Assembly: GCA_024691065.1 (NCBI GenBank) | Contig: JAILOA010000224.1 | Coordinates: 1 to 14,441, forward strand | Length of the DNA stretch: 14,441 bases | Source: Lachnospiraceae bacterium | GTDB taxonomy: Bacteria > Bacillota > Clostridia > Lachnospirales > Lachnospiraceae | Direction of reading: 5' to 3' | Shown here: one piece after another, positions 1-7,241 of the stretch | How the letters are laid out: the number at the start of each line of letters is the position of its first letter | How positions within the stretch are numbered: the stretch's first letter is position 1 | Translations under genes and position numbers: made by a program | Notes under the pieces: generated by a model | The model's database searches: none | Told to the model about the DNA's origin: nothing | What the model saw: only the letters and a program-made list of their open reading frames with translations

Positions 1-1482
1 TGTAGAATAAATAACCTCTACATTGTTACCCATAATCGATTCCTTAATGTCCGTAACCTCTTCAGGACGCTCATCGATCAAAAGTACAATTATATGCATC
101 TTAGGATAATTATGTTTAACAGACTTTGCAACCTGTTTAATTAGCGTAGTCTTACCGGTTTTAGGCTGGGAAACAATCATTCCTCTCTGTCCCTTTCCGA
201 TAGGGGATATTATATCCATCATACGCATGGCAATTGAAGCACCCGGTGTCTCAAGTCTGATTCTTTCATCAGGAAATACAGGCGTAAGTCTTTCAAAACG
301 ATTACGTCCTATGATATCATCAGGATTCTGACCATTAATGGAATTAATGTATAACAGAGCCTGGAATTTCTCGCTCATATTCTTAACACGTAAATTACCA
401 TTGATGATATCTCCGGTTCTTAGACCATATTTTCTGATCATTGCAGGTGATACATATACATCATTTGTACCGGGCAGATAATTATCACAACGGATAAAAC
501 CATATCCATCGGATAATAATTCGAAAATTCCTTCCTTAACCTCTCCTGCATCAAGCTCCTTAAGGTCTGAAGCTGAATATTCAAGATTATTAGGATATGA
601 TTTTTGTGCATTATAATTATCATTATGTGAATAATTCCTGCTCATATTATCATTATTGGAATTACGATTATCATTAGCATTTCTGTTATCGTTAGAATTA
701 CGGTTATCATTAGTATTTCTGTTATCATTTACATTACGGTTATTATATCCCTGACGGTTAGAGCTGTAATTGTTTGAACCATAGCTGTAATTATTGCGGT
801 TATTGTTGAAATTATTGCGGTTATAATTTCCCTGATTGTTGTAACCGCTTTGACTGTATCCACCTGAAGATGATTGTGAATTAGAATTCGAATAACCTCC
901 CTGATTATAATTATTCTGGCTACTGTATGAACTTTGGCTGCTTTGATTATTTGAATAATTACTTTGATTATTGTATCCGGAATTACTATATCCACCATTA
1001 CTATAATTATTTGAATTATTATAACTGCTCTGATTACTGTAGCTACCCTGATGACTGTATCCGCCATTGCTGTAGCTTGTAGAATAATTACCGCCCGAAT
1101 TAACGTTTTTAAAATAAGAATTATCATTTTCCGTTTTATTAGAATATTTTGGTTGATAATTACTATTATTTTCGTACTCTTTCTTTACAGTGGTTGCAGC
1201 GGCTTCAGCCTTAGGCTCGGAATTTTTAGTAACAGATGATTTGGAATATACAGATTTAACATTTGATGAACTATCGTTATCAGCTTTCTTATAAGTCTTT
1301 GTTTCTTTAACCTTTGGTTTTGATTGACTCTTTGATTCAATATTAGAATTTGAATTATCTGTATTTAATTCATTTAATTTATCAATTAATTGTTGTTTTT
1401 TATAAGTTGTAACGCTCTTAATTCCGACCTTTTTAGCTTCTTCACGTAACTCAACCAGCGACATTTTTTCGTATGTACCCAT
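1..1482 (-). CDS. rho: Transcription termination factor Rho, N-terminal 494 residues (3' end outside window)
   Basis: Rho is a hexameric RNA-dependent ATPase that ends transcription on untranslated RNA. The frame is open from ATG at 1482 to the window edge. AGGAGGT (1487-1493) lies just upstream and decides the start. Residues 7-40 resemble the Rho N-terminal helical domain (MSLVELREEAKKVG). The RNA-binding cold-shock-like domain is at about 313-375 (DGYGFIRCDN, DVYVSPAMIRKYGLRTGD). The ATPase core follows, with the P-loop QPKTGKTT (439-446) and LLIDERPEEVTD (467-478), which carries the catalytic-Glu segment. Later motifs fall outside the window. Between the two N-terminal domains lies an unusually long low-complexity stretch (about 110-294). 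It is rich in Asn, Ser, Gly, Tyr and Gln, with no Lys, Arg, Asp or Glu from 126 to 221. E. coli Rho has no such insert; several Clostridia and Bacteroidetes Rho proteins do. The family call is nearly certain. Confidence 0.97.
   Translation of the reverse strand, partial: MGTYEKMSLVELREEAKKVGIKSVTTYKKQQLIDKLNELNTDNSNSNIESKSQSKPKVKETKTYKKADNDSSSNVKSVYSKSSVTKNSEPKAEAAATTVKKEYENNSNYQPKYSNKTENDNSYFKNVNSGGNYSTSYSNGGYSHQGSYSNQSSYNNSNNYSNGGYSNSGYNNQSNYSNNQSSQSSYSSQNNYNQGGYSNSNSQSSSGGYSQSGYNNQGNYNRNNFNNNRNNYSYGSNNYSSNRQGYNNRNVNDNRNTNDNRNSNDNRNANDNRNSNNDNMSRNYSHNDNYNAQKSYPNNLEYSASDLKELDAGEVKEGIFELLSDGYGFIRCDNYLPGTNDVYVSPAMIRKYGLRTGDIINGNLRVKNMSEKFQALLYINSINGQNPDDIIGRNRFERLTPVFPDERIRLETPGASIAMRMMDIISPIGKGQRGMIVSQPKTGKTTLIKQVAKSVKHNYPKMHIIVLLIDERPEEVTDIKESIMGNNVEVIYST
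601..1110 (-). other. Prion-like low-complexity segment of Rho
   Basis: This part of rho encodes about residues 125-294. The first half (126-221) is uncharged and repeats Tyr in GGYS, SGY and NNY contexts; I count 19 Tyr between 133 and 246. The second half gains Arg (222, 229, 243, 249, 255, 261, 267, 273, 282). Such composition is typical of intrinsically disordered, prion-like or condensate-forming domains. That this one condenses or forms a prion is inference. Confidence 0.85.
646..738 (-). repeat. 18-bp tandem repeat in rho encoding RN(V/T/S/A)NDN
   Basis: Four in-frame hexapeptide units (residues 249-272) are followed by a degenerate fifth (RNSNNDN). At DNA level this is an 18-base period seen on the plus strand as alternating CGGTTATCATTA and CTGTTATC(A/G)TT blocks. 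Codons for Arg alternate between CGT and AGA, so the units are not identical at DNA level and the array is somewhat diverged. Confidence 0.85.
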
Positions 1483-1606
1483 ACGTACCTCCTAAAAAAT
1501 AGATAATATTAAGATGTGAAAATCCAATTTTGTAATGGAAAATCAGCGATATGCTTAAAAGAAATTATAAAATTAATTATACATTTAAAAAAATTAAGCT
1601 ATTACG

Positions 1607-1635
1607 ATTATATACTTAATTTATTTTTTTGTAAA
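1607..1635 (-). promoter_or_regulatory. Predicted sigma-A promoter of rho
   Basis: Reading the minus strand, the -35 box is TTTACA (1630-1635), the spacer is 17 bases and the -10 box is a consensus TATAAT (1607-1612). Transcription would begin near 1600, giving a leader of roughly 118 bases before the rho ATG. Confidence 0.6.
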
Positions 1636-1719
1636 CAATAATTTCCCACAGTCATTCCCAATGCTTTAAAATAGCAGTAAATCATAATATAACCGTTATT
1701 TAAAATTTCAAGTAAACTC

Positions 1720-1749
1720 TTGTCAATTCATTTAAATATATGGTATCAT
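1720..1749 (+). promoter_or_regulatory. Predicted sigma-A promoter of tyrA-pcrA
   Basis: TTGTCA (1720-1725), an 18-base spacer and TATCAT (1744-1749). A TG one base ahead of the -10 box (1741-1742) makes it an extended -10 promoter. The start site would be near 1756. Confidence 0.55.
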
Positions 1750-1828
1750 TACTAGATATTTTGTGAATGTATTCGATTTTTTTCAATTTTATACGTTCAC
1801 TAAAAAAATGTATAGGAGAATTATAATT

Positions 1829-2701
1829 ATGAATAAGAATCTTACATTTTCTTTTATTGGCTTTGGACTCATAGGTGGCACGATTGCCAAGGCACTGAGA
1901 AAGCTTTATCCGGACAGCAAAATAATGGCATATAACTATAGAAACACTCCTCATCCGAGTCTTGAAAAGGCTAAACAGGATGGAAATCTTTCACATATAA
2001 GCACTACTCTTTCAGAGGCCGCGGATGCCGATGTAATCCTGCTTTGCGCCCCGGTTATTAAAAATGTGGCTTACCTTGAACAAATTGCTCCACTCATAAG
2101 GAAAGATACTCTTGTAACCGATGTAGGAAGCGTTAAAGGAAACATTGTAAAAAAAGCTATTGAATTAAATATAGGCGGTAATTTCCTGGGTGCACATCCA
2201 ATGGCCGGCAGGGAAAAGGTCGGATATGAAAACTCAGATGATAAAATGCTTGAAAATGCAACATTTATCATTACACCAAATGAATATAATACTGAGGAAC
2301 AGGTTGAATTTTTAAAGGATTTATTTATTAAAATGAAGGCAAAGCCGTTGATTATGGATCCGACAGTTCACGATTCAGTTACAGCCGGTATAAGCCATGG
2401 TCCGCACATTGTAAGCGCTTCACTGGTGAATACCATCAGTAACCGCGATAATCCGGAGGATGGTTTATATTTAAAGCTTGCTGCAGGTGGTTTTAAAGAC
2501 ATTACAAGGATATCATCATCTTCACCTGAAATGTGGCGTGACATTTGCCTTGCAAACAAAACCGAAACTCTTAATTTCATTGATGAATTTACAGAGATAT
2601 TAGCTCAAGTAAAGGCTTCCATAGAATCAGAGGATGGAGATAAAATATACGAATTTTTTGATACTGCAAGACAGTATAGAGAGGGTTTTAATAATGTTTG
2701 A
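1829..2701 (+). CDS. tyrA: Prephenate dehydrogenase (tyrosine biosynthesis)
   Basis: This 290-residue cytosolic enzyme oxidatively decarboxylates prephenate to 4-hydroxyphenylpyruvate, the precursor of tyrosine. It opens with a Rossmann motif GFGLIGG (11-17). Then come DVGSVK (98-103), the family segment GAHPMAGREK with His123 (121-130), a second His190 in the helical dimer domain, and GGFKDITRISSSSPEMW. The C-terminal dimerisation domain is present, but I see no ACT or chorismate mutase domain. An in-frame ATG at 1763 would add 22 residues, but AGGAG at 1814-1818 and the Rossmann start favour ATG 1829. After the second strand the usual acidic NAD-ribose residue is not evident (AYNYRN), so the cofactor could be NADP or mixed; that is inference. 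The stop overlaps the start of pcrA by 8 bases, so the pair is probably co-transcribed and translationally coupled. Confidence 0.93.
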   Translation: MNKNLTFSFIGFGLIGGTIAKALRKLYPDSKIMAYNYRNTPHPSLEKAKQDGNLSHISTTLSEAADADVILLCAPVIKNVAYLEQIAPLIRKDTLVTDVGSVKGNIVKKAIELNIGGNFLGAHPMAGREKVGYENSDDKMLENATFIITPNEYNTEEQVEFLKDLFIKMKAKPLIMDPTVHDSVTAGISHGPHIVSASLVNTISNRDNPEDGLYLKLAAGGFKDITRISSSSPEMWRDICLANKTETLNFIDEFTEILAQVKASIESEDGDKIYEFFDTARQYREGFNNV

Positions 2702-5120
2702 TCTTTCTAATCTTAATAACGAACAACAACAAGCAGTTACCCATTTTACAGGCCCACTTCTAATCCTGGCAGGTGCCGGAAGTGGTAAAACAAGGGTAAT
2801 AACACATAGAATCGCATATTTGATTGCCGAAAAACATATTTCACCTTATCAAATTCTCGCTCTTACATTTACAAATAAGGCCGCAGGCGAGATGAAGGAA
2901 AGAGTCAGACAGACCGTAGGCGAGGATGCATATAAGGTTACGGTTTCAACCTTCCACTCCTTCTGTGTAAGAGTCCTTCGATATGAAGCTGAATATATAG
3001 GTTATACAAGAAATTTTGTAATCTATGATTCAGATGATCAAAGGGCACTTATGAGAAATGTAATAAAAGAGTTAAATTTAGATGCAAAGAAAAATAAAGA
3101 AAGAACGTTTTTAAGTGTTGTTTCAAGTGCAAAAGATAAGCTTCAAACTCCTGCTGACTTTAGAGCCGAGGCTGAAGGTGATTTTCAGCAAAAGAATTAT
3201 TGTAATGCCTATGAGCTTTATCAAAAAAAGTTAAAAGAAGCTAATGCAATGGATTTTGATGATTTAATTTTTAAAACCGTTGAATTATTTGAAAAGAATC
3301 CCGATGTACTTCAGAAATATCAAAACCGTTACAGATTTATCATGGTAGATGAGTATCAGGATACAAACTATTCCCAGTTTAAGCTTATAAGCCTTATGGC
3401 TAAGCATATTAATCAAATGGGCGAAACCGAGAGAAACCTTTGCGTTGTAGGTGATGACGACCAGTCGATTTATAAATTCAGAGGCGCAGATATTAAAAAC
3501 ATTCTTAATTTTGAAGATACATTTGAAAATACAAGGGTTATCAAATTAGAACAAAACTACCGTTCCACTTCCAATATTTTAGATGCCGCAAATGCTGTTA
3601 TAAAGCATAATTTTCAACGTAAGGAAAAGGTTCTTAGAACAGAGGCAGAGGAAGGCGATTTGGTTTATTACCGCCTCTTTGAAAATGATTTAAACGAAGG
3701 ATACGGTGTCTCGGAAGCAATCGAAACCGCTGTAAAGGGTGGTCATGCATCATACTCCGATTTTGCTGTTTTATACAGAACCAATGCCCAGTCAAGAGCT
3801 TTGGAAGAAAGTATGGTAAGATTGGGCATTCCTTATAAAATCGTGGGCGGTGTAAACTTCTACCAACGTAAGGAAATAAAGGATATTCTTGCATATTTAA
3901 GAGTAATTGATAATCCTGCGGATTCGGTAAGCATTAACAGAATTATAAATGTACCGAAACGCGGAATCGGTAATGCAAGCATTGATAAAATAAATCAATA
4001 CTCATTTGATCAGGGTATAATATTTTACGATGCATTGGCAAAGGCACCTATAATTCCGGGTCTTTCACGTTCCGCGGGTAAAATCAATGATTTCTTCCAA
4101 ATAATCGAAGACTTCAGGGAAATGGTAAGTAAAAATGAAATTACTATTTCAGGGCTTATTAAGGCTGTTATGGATGTTGTAGAATATGACTCATACCTTC
4201 AGGATACGGATGAGCTTAAATACGACGAAAGAATGGAGAATATCGAAGAGCTTATTGCCAAAGCCCACGATTACGAAGAAAACGAAGAAGATCCAACTCT
4301 TTCCGAATTCCTTGCAGATATTTCACTTGTAACAGACCTGGATAATGTTGATGAAGAACAGGATTTAGTGCTACTTATGACCTTACATAGTGCCAAGGGA
4401 CTTGAATTCCCATATGTATACATAGTCGGTATGGAAAATAACCTCTTCCCTTCCTATATGGCGCTTAACCCTGATAATTATGCAAATGGAATGGATGAAC
4501 TTGAAGAGGAAAGACGTCTTGCTTATGTAGGGATTACCAGGGCAGAGAAAAAACTTGCCTTATCAAGTGTTATTTCTCGTTTTAGAAACGGTGATTATCA
4601 ATTTAATTCCCCGTCCCAGTTCTTATCCGAGATTCCGGATCATTTGCTTTGTAAAACAAATGATGTACTTATGCCTTTTGGAGATGCTGTGGGAAAGACT
4701 AAAACCAGGTATTCCAATACCGAAAGTGCTAAAAGACCTTCAGATAATGATTTGTATTCATTTAAGAGCTATAAGGATTATAAAACAAATAGTTTTGGAA
4801 GCTTTTCCAACTCTAGCTCCGATAGTTTTAAAAATTCATCCTACAGTTCGAATAAAAGCTCGAACAATAATCCTTTTGAAGCAAAGGTTATAACCAGAAA
4901 GAACAAAAAAGCCGGCGCAAACTTCGGTCATAAAGTGTCTGTCGGTAATTCTTCAAATACAGATTTTAATGTAGGCGACTTAGTATCGCATCCTAAATTC
5001 GGAAAAGGCACCATAACAGAAGTTACGCCTAAGGGAAATGATAAGATAGTTACAGTAATATTTGAAGGAGATGTAAAAAGAAAGCTTGTTGCATCATTAT
5101 CGGGACTTACGAAAATTTAA
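2694..5120 (+). CDS. pcrA: ATP-dependent 3'-5' DNA helicase PcrA (UvrD/Rep family)
   Basis: This 808-residue superfamily 1A helicase acts in nucleotide excision repair, removal of RecA filaments and replication-transcription conflicts. All helicase motifs are visible: Walker A AGAGSGKT (26-33), Ia TFTNKAA (58-64), Ib STFHSF (85-90), II VDEYQDTN (218-225), III GDDDQSIYKFRGA (253-265), IV QNYRST (287-292), V TLHSAKGLEF (563-572) and VI EEERRLAYVGITRAEKK (604-620). A Ser/Asn/Lys-rich flexible linker (about 665-755) leads to a C-terminal Tudor-like module (about 757-808, VGDLVSHPKFGKGTI). In Bacillus PcrA the equivalent module contacts RNA polymerase. The start is ATG 2694, with AGAGAGGG (2678-2685) eight bases upstream. 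A longer in-frame start at 2634 would lie deep inside tyrA and is unlikely. The length is close to the usual 720-810. Confidence 0.97.
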   Translation: MFDLSNLNNEQQQAVTHFTGPLLILAGAGSGKTRVITHRIAYLIAEKHISPYQILALTFTNKAAGEMKERVRQTVGEDAYKVTVSTFHSFCVRVLRYEAEYIGYTRNFVIYDSDDQRALMRNVIKELNLDAKKNKERTFLSVVSSAKDKLQTPADFRAEAEGDFQQKNYCNAYELYQKKLKEANAMDFDDLIFKTVELFEKNPDVLQKYQNRYRFIMVDEYQDTNYSQFKLISLMAKHINQMGETERNLCVVGDDDQSIYKFRGADIKNILNFEDTFENTRVIKLEQNYRSTSNILDAANAVIKHNFQRKEKVLRTEAEEGDLVYYRLFENDLNEGYGVSEAIETAVKGGHASYSDFAVLYRTNAQSRALEESMVRLGIPYKIVGGVNFYQRKEIKDILAYLRVIDNPADSVSINRIINVPKRGIGNASIDKINQYSFDQGIIFYDALAKAPIIPGLSRSAGKINDFFQIIEDFREMVSKNEITISGLIKAVMDVVEYDSYLQDTDELKYDERMENIEELIAKAHDYEENEEDPTLSEFLADISLVTDLDNVDEEQDLVLLMTLHSAKGLEFPYVYIVGMENNLFPSYMALNPDNYANGMDELEEERRLAYVGITRAEKKLALSSVISRFRNGDYQFNSPSQFLSEIPDHLLCKTNDVLMPFGDAVGKTKTRYSNTESAKRPSDNDLYSFKSYKDYKTNSFGSFSNSSSDSFKNSSYSSNKSSNNNPFEAKVITRKNKKAGANFGHKVSVGNSSNTDFNVGDLVSHPKFGKGTITEVTPKGNDKIVTVIFEGDVKRKLVASLSGLTKI

Positions 5121-5130
5121 CACTGTATGA

Positions 5131-5257
5131 GAAATCCCTACTTCTTAGCAGTAAATTCAAAGGTGAGGATTTCACGACAAGAATTACCCTGCATTATTGG
5201 CAAGTAAAGATGCGGACTAAAGAATATCATTAACAAGTCTGATTTACTGCTTTACTT
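5131..5257. other. Possible structured RNA or repeat element downstream of pcrA
   Basis: Three perfect complementary pairs lie here. GAAATCC (5131-5137) pairs with GGATTTC (5167-5173). AGCAGTAAAT (5147-5156) pairs with ATTTACTGCT (5242-5251). AAGTAAAG (5202-5209) pairs with CTTTACTT (5250-5257). The last two overlap, so they exclude each other, as in switching RNAs. It matches no riboswitch consensus I know. It could equally be a dispersed intergenic repeat or a decayed gene. The strand is unknown. Confidence 0.35.
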
Positions 5258-5287
5258 ATTAGAAAATAATATATTTTTAAAAATATT

Positions 5288-5342
5288 AAAAAAAATGCTA
5301 TATAAAACATGTTAAATATGAATTATATAGCATTTATTTTTT
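5288..5342. terminator. Bidirectional intrinsic terminator between pcrA and argH
   Basis: A perfect 13-bp stem AAATGCTATATAA (5293-5305) and TTATATAGCATTT (5323-5335) encloses a 17-base loop. On the plus strand it is followed by ATTTTTT (5336-5342). On the minus strand the run of A at 5288-5292 gives a U-tract. It can stop both converging operons. Confidence 0.8.
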
Positions 5343-5439
5343 GATTTTAATTATCGGATAGTACAAATTCATCAAGGCATTTAAAGTATATAATATTCCA
5401 AAATTTATTAATTCAATAAATCTATATTCCTAATAATCA

Positions 5440-6816
5440 TCAAATATTTCCCAAAAATTCTTTATTAATCTTCAATACCTCTTTCATTGCATCAGGTCCC
5501 GGAGCACCGATGGTATTTCTCTTTAATACACAGGTCTCCATACTGATTGCATCATATATATCCTCCTTAAATACAGGTGAAATCTTTTGATATTCTTCAA
5601 GAGGAAGCTCGCTTAAGTTAGTATTTAATTCGATACATTTAAGTACAAGGGCACCTATTATACCGTGTGCATCACGGAATGCAACACCGTTTTTAACAAG
5701 ATAATCTGCAGCATCGGTAGCATTTGTAAAACCACCTTCGGAGCTCTTTCTCATAACATCCTTATTAAACTTCATTGTCTTAAGCATATCGGTAAATAAT
5801 AATATACATCCTTTTGATGTATCAATGGCATCAAATGCCGGTTCCTTATCTTCCTGCATATCCTTATTATAAGCCAAAGGAAGCCCCTTCATAGTGGTCA
5901 TAAGAGAGAATAAATCTCCGTAAACCCTACCGGTCTTACCTCTGATAAGCTCTGCTATATCAGGATTTTTCTTTTGAGGCATAATGCTTGATCCTGTAGA
6001 ATAAGAATCATCTATCTCAACAAAGCGATATTCATTGGTATTCCAGGTAATTATTTCTTCGCAAAAACGGCTTAAATGCATCATAATTATCGAAAGCGCT
6101 GACATAAATTCAATAAGATAATCCCTGTCGGAAACCGAATCCATACTGTTTAATGTAGGACCGTCAAATAAAAGTTCCTTTGCAGTAAACTCTCTATCTA
6201 AAGGATAGGTTGTTCCGGCAAGCGCACCCGAGCCAAGCGGACAATAATTAAGACGTGCCCTGCAATCCTTAAGTCTCAAATAATCCCTCTTAAACATTTC
6301 AAAATAAGCACCTGCATGATGTGCAAGAGTAAGTGGCTGAGCCTTTTGTAAATGTGTAAAACCAGGCATTATGATATCGATATTATTTTCCATAATATCA
6401 TATACTGTTTCTAAAAGGTTCTTGATTAATTCATTAACCTCATCTATTTCTTTTCTGGTATAAAGCTTCATATCAAGGGCAACCTGATCATTTCTGCTAC
6501 GACCGGTGTGAAGCTTCTTACCCGGCTCTCCAATTCTTTCGGTAAGAACACCCTCTACAAAGCTGTGGATATCCTCATATTCCGGATCAAATTCCAAAGT
6601 TCCTTCATTCAAGTCCCGAAGAATACCCTTAAGCCCCTCTTCTATGCTTTTTGTTTCTTCATCTGTTAAAATACCGACTTTATTAAGCATTTTAACATGG
6701 GCGAGGCTTCCGGTAATATCCTCTTCGTAAAATTTATTGTCAAAAGATAAGGATTCATTAAAGTTATGCACCAATTTATTGGTTTCCTTTGTAAATCTTC
6801 CTCCCCAGAGCTTCAT
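5440..6816 (-). CDS. argH: Argininosuccinate lyase
   Basis: This enzyme cleaves argininosuccinate to arginine and fumarate, the last step of arginine synthesis. The 458 residues match the family length (about 460). Family motifs: MKLWGGRF at the N-terminus, TGRSRND (104-110), HLQKAQP (155-161, with the general-acid/base His region) and the fumarase/aspartase superfamily signature GSSIMPQKKNPD (275-286), whose loop carries the catalytic Ser. The start is ATG 6816, with GGAGG at 6823-6827 six bases upstream. An in-frame ATG at 6837 would add only MRIWRYD, place the start upstream of that Shine-Dalgarno sequence, and is not typical of the family. argG is not adjacent in this window. Upstream sits a 13-bp inverted repeat and a weak promoter; downstream lies a terminator. 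Confidence 0.96.
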   Translation of the reverse strand: MKLWGGRFTKETNKLVHNFNESLSFDNKFYEEDITGSLAHVKMLNKVGILTDEETKSIEEGLKGILRDLNEGTLEFDPEYEDIHSFVEGVLTERIGEPGKKLHTGRSRNDQVALDMKLYTRKEIDEVNELIKNLLETVYDIMENNIDIIMPGFTHLQKAQPLTLAHHAGAYFEMFKRDYLRLKDCRARLNYCPLGSGALAGTTYPLDREFTAKELLFDGPTLNSMDSVSDRDYLIEFMSALSIIMMHLSRFCEEIITWNTNEYRFVEIDDSYSTGSSIMPQKKNPDIAELIRGKTGRVYGDLFSLMTTMKGLPLAYNKDMQEDKEPAFDAIDTSKGCILLFTDMLKTMKFNKDVMRKSSEGGFTNATDAADYLVKNGVAFRDAHGIIGALVLKCIELNTNLSELPLEEYQKISPVFKEDIYDAISMETCVLKRNTIGAPGPDAMKEVLKINKEFLGNI

Positions 6817-6839
6817 ATCGTACCTCCATATTCTCATAA

Positions 6840-6876
6840 TTTAAGCCACTGTAAAGAGAATTCACAGTGGCTTAAA
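6840..6876. repeat. Perfect 13-bp inverted repeat ahead of argH
   Basis: TTTAAGCCACTGT (6840-6852) and ACAGTGGCTTAAA (6864-6876) are separated by 11 bases. The structure ends 12 bases before the argH Shine-Dalgarno sequence. There is no U-tract on the argH strand (it continues TTATGAG), so a classical terminator is doubtful. It could be an operator, an mRNA-stabilising hairpin, or a weak terminator of the preceding small gene. Confidence 0.6.
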
Positions 6877-6902
6877 ATACATTCTCAAACAAATAATAAC
6901 AA
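6874..6902 (-). promoter_or_regulatory. Weak candidate promoter of argH
   Basis: On the minus strand, TTGTTA (6897-6902), a 17-base spacer and TATTTT (6874-6879). Each box matches consensus in four of six positions. The -10 box overlaps one arm of the inverted repeat at 6840-6876, so a protein bound there could block it. Transcripts from the promoter upstream of the 97-residue gene could also reach argH. Confidence 0.3.
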
Positions 6903-6921
6903 ATTAAGATGTAATGTAAAA

Positions 6922-7215
6922 TTAATCTTCCTTCTTCTCGTCATCATATTCGATGTAATCATCATCAAATCCATCCTCGAAGAAATCGAAATCATCGAAA
7001 TCATCTTCCGGAACCGGAACGACTAACTTAACAACGCAATATGCAATAGCTGCAATAGCTGCTACAATACCGATAATCGCAAGCACATTGAGAAGTATAT
7101 TCTTCTTCTTTTCTTCCTCTTCCTTCTTATGAAGAAGCTCATTAACTTTGTCATTGATGCTTGATGCATGAATTTTTTCACTTACATCTCCAAAAATATC
7201 CTGTACCTTTTTCAT
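6922..7215 (-). CDS. Small membrane protein with acidic C-terminal tail, function unknown
   Basis: I do not recognise the family. The 97-residue product has a Lys/Glu-rich amphipathic N-terminal part (1-38, with KKEEEEKKK near 30-38), one hydrophobic membrane segment (about 39-62, rich in Ile, Ala and Val) and a tail (70-97) in which 17 of 28 residues are Asp or Glu. The positive charges before the segment suggest an N-in orientation with the acidic tail outside, but the lysine after the segment leaves this open. The start is ATG 7215, with GGAGG (7223-7227) seven bases upstream; an in-frame ATG at 7245 lies at the predicted transcription start and is rejected. It has its own strong promoter and is followed by argH 105 bases on. 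No enzyme motif or cleavable signal peptide is visible. Confidence 0.75.
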   Translation of the reverse strand: MKKVQDIFGDVSEKIHASSINDKVNELLHKKEEEEKKKNILLNVLAIIGIVAAIAAIAYCVVKLVVPVPEDDFDDFDFFEDGFDDDYIEYDDEKKED

Positions 7216-7241
7216 GATAAAACCTCCCGTTTTTATTCTAA

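Larger units (their letters stand above)
1483..1828. other. Divergent intergenic region between rho and tyrA
   Basis: This 346-base AT-rich gap holds the promoters of the two divergent genes and their 5' leaders. The predicted start sites lie about 150 bases apart. The rho leader would be about 118 bases and the tyrA leader about 73 bases. I see no clear terminator, tRNA or riboswitch consensus in it. Confidence 0.7.
5121..5439. other. Intergenic region between convergent pcrA and argH
   Basis: This 319-base gap holds no credible gene. The pcrA-proximal half (5131-5257) has several long complementary segments that could fold. The middle carries a bidirectional terminator. In the last 95 bases before the argH stop I see only AT-rich sequence. 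Confidence 0.7.

Noticed and set aside
646..738. Could the 18-bp array be a CRISPR?
   Set aside because: Units are directly tandem without unique spacers, and in frame within rho.
438..1127. Ile/Met-rich open frames on the minus strand (729-1127 and 438-623).
   Set aside because: They are in another frame of rho. Their odd composition comes from the Asn/Tyr-rich repeats of the real frame.
6817..6837. Longer argH start at ATG 6837.
   Set aside because: The GGAGG site lies between it and ATG 6816, and the extra residues are not family-like.
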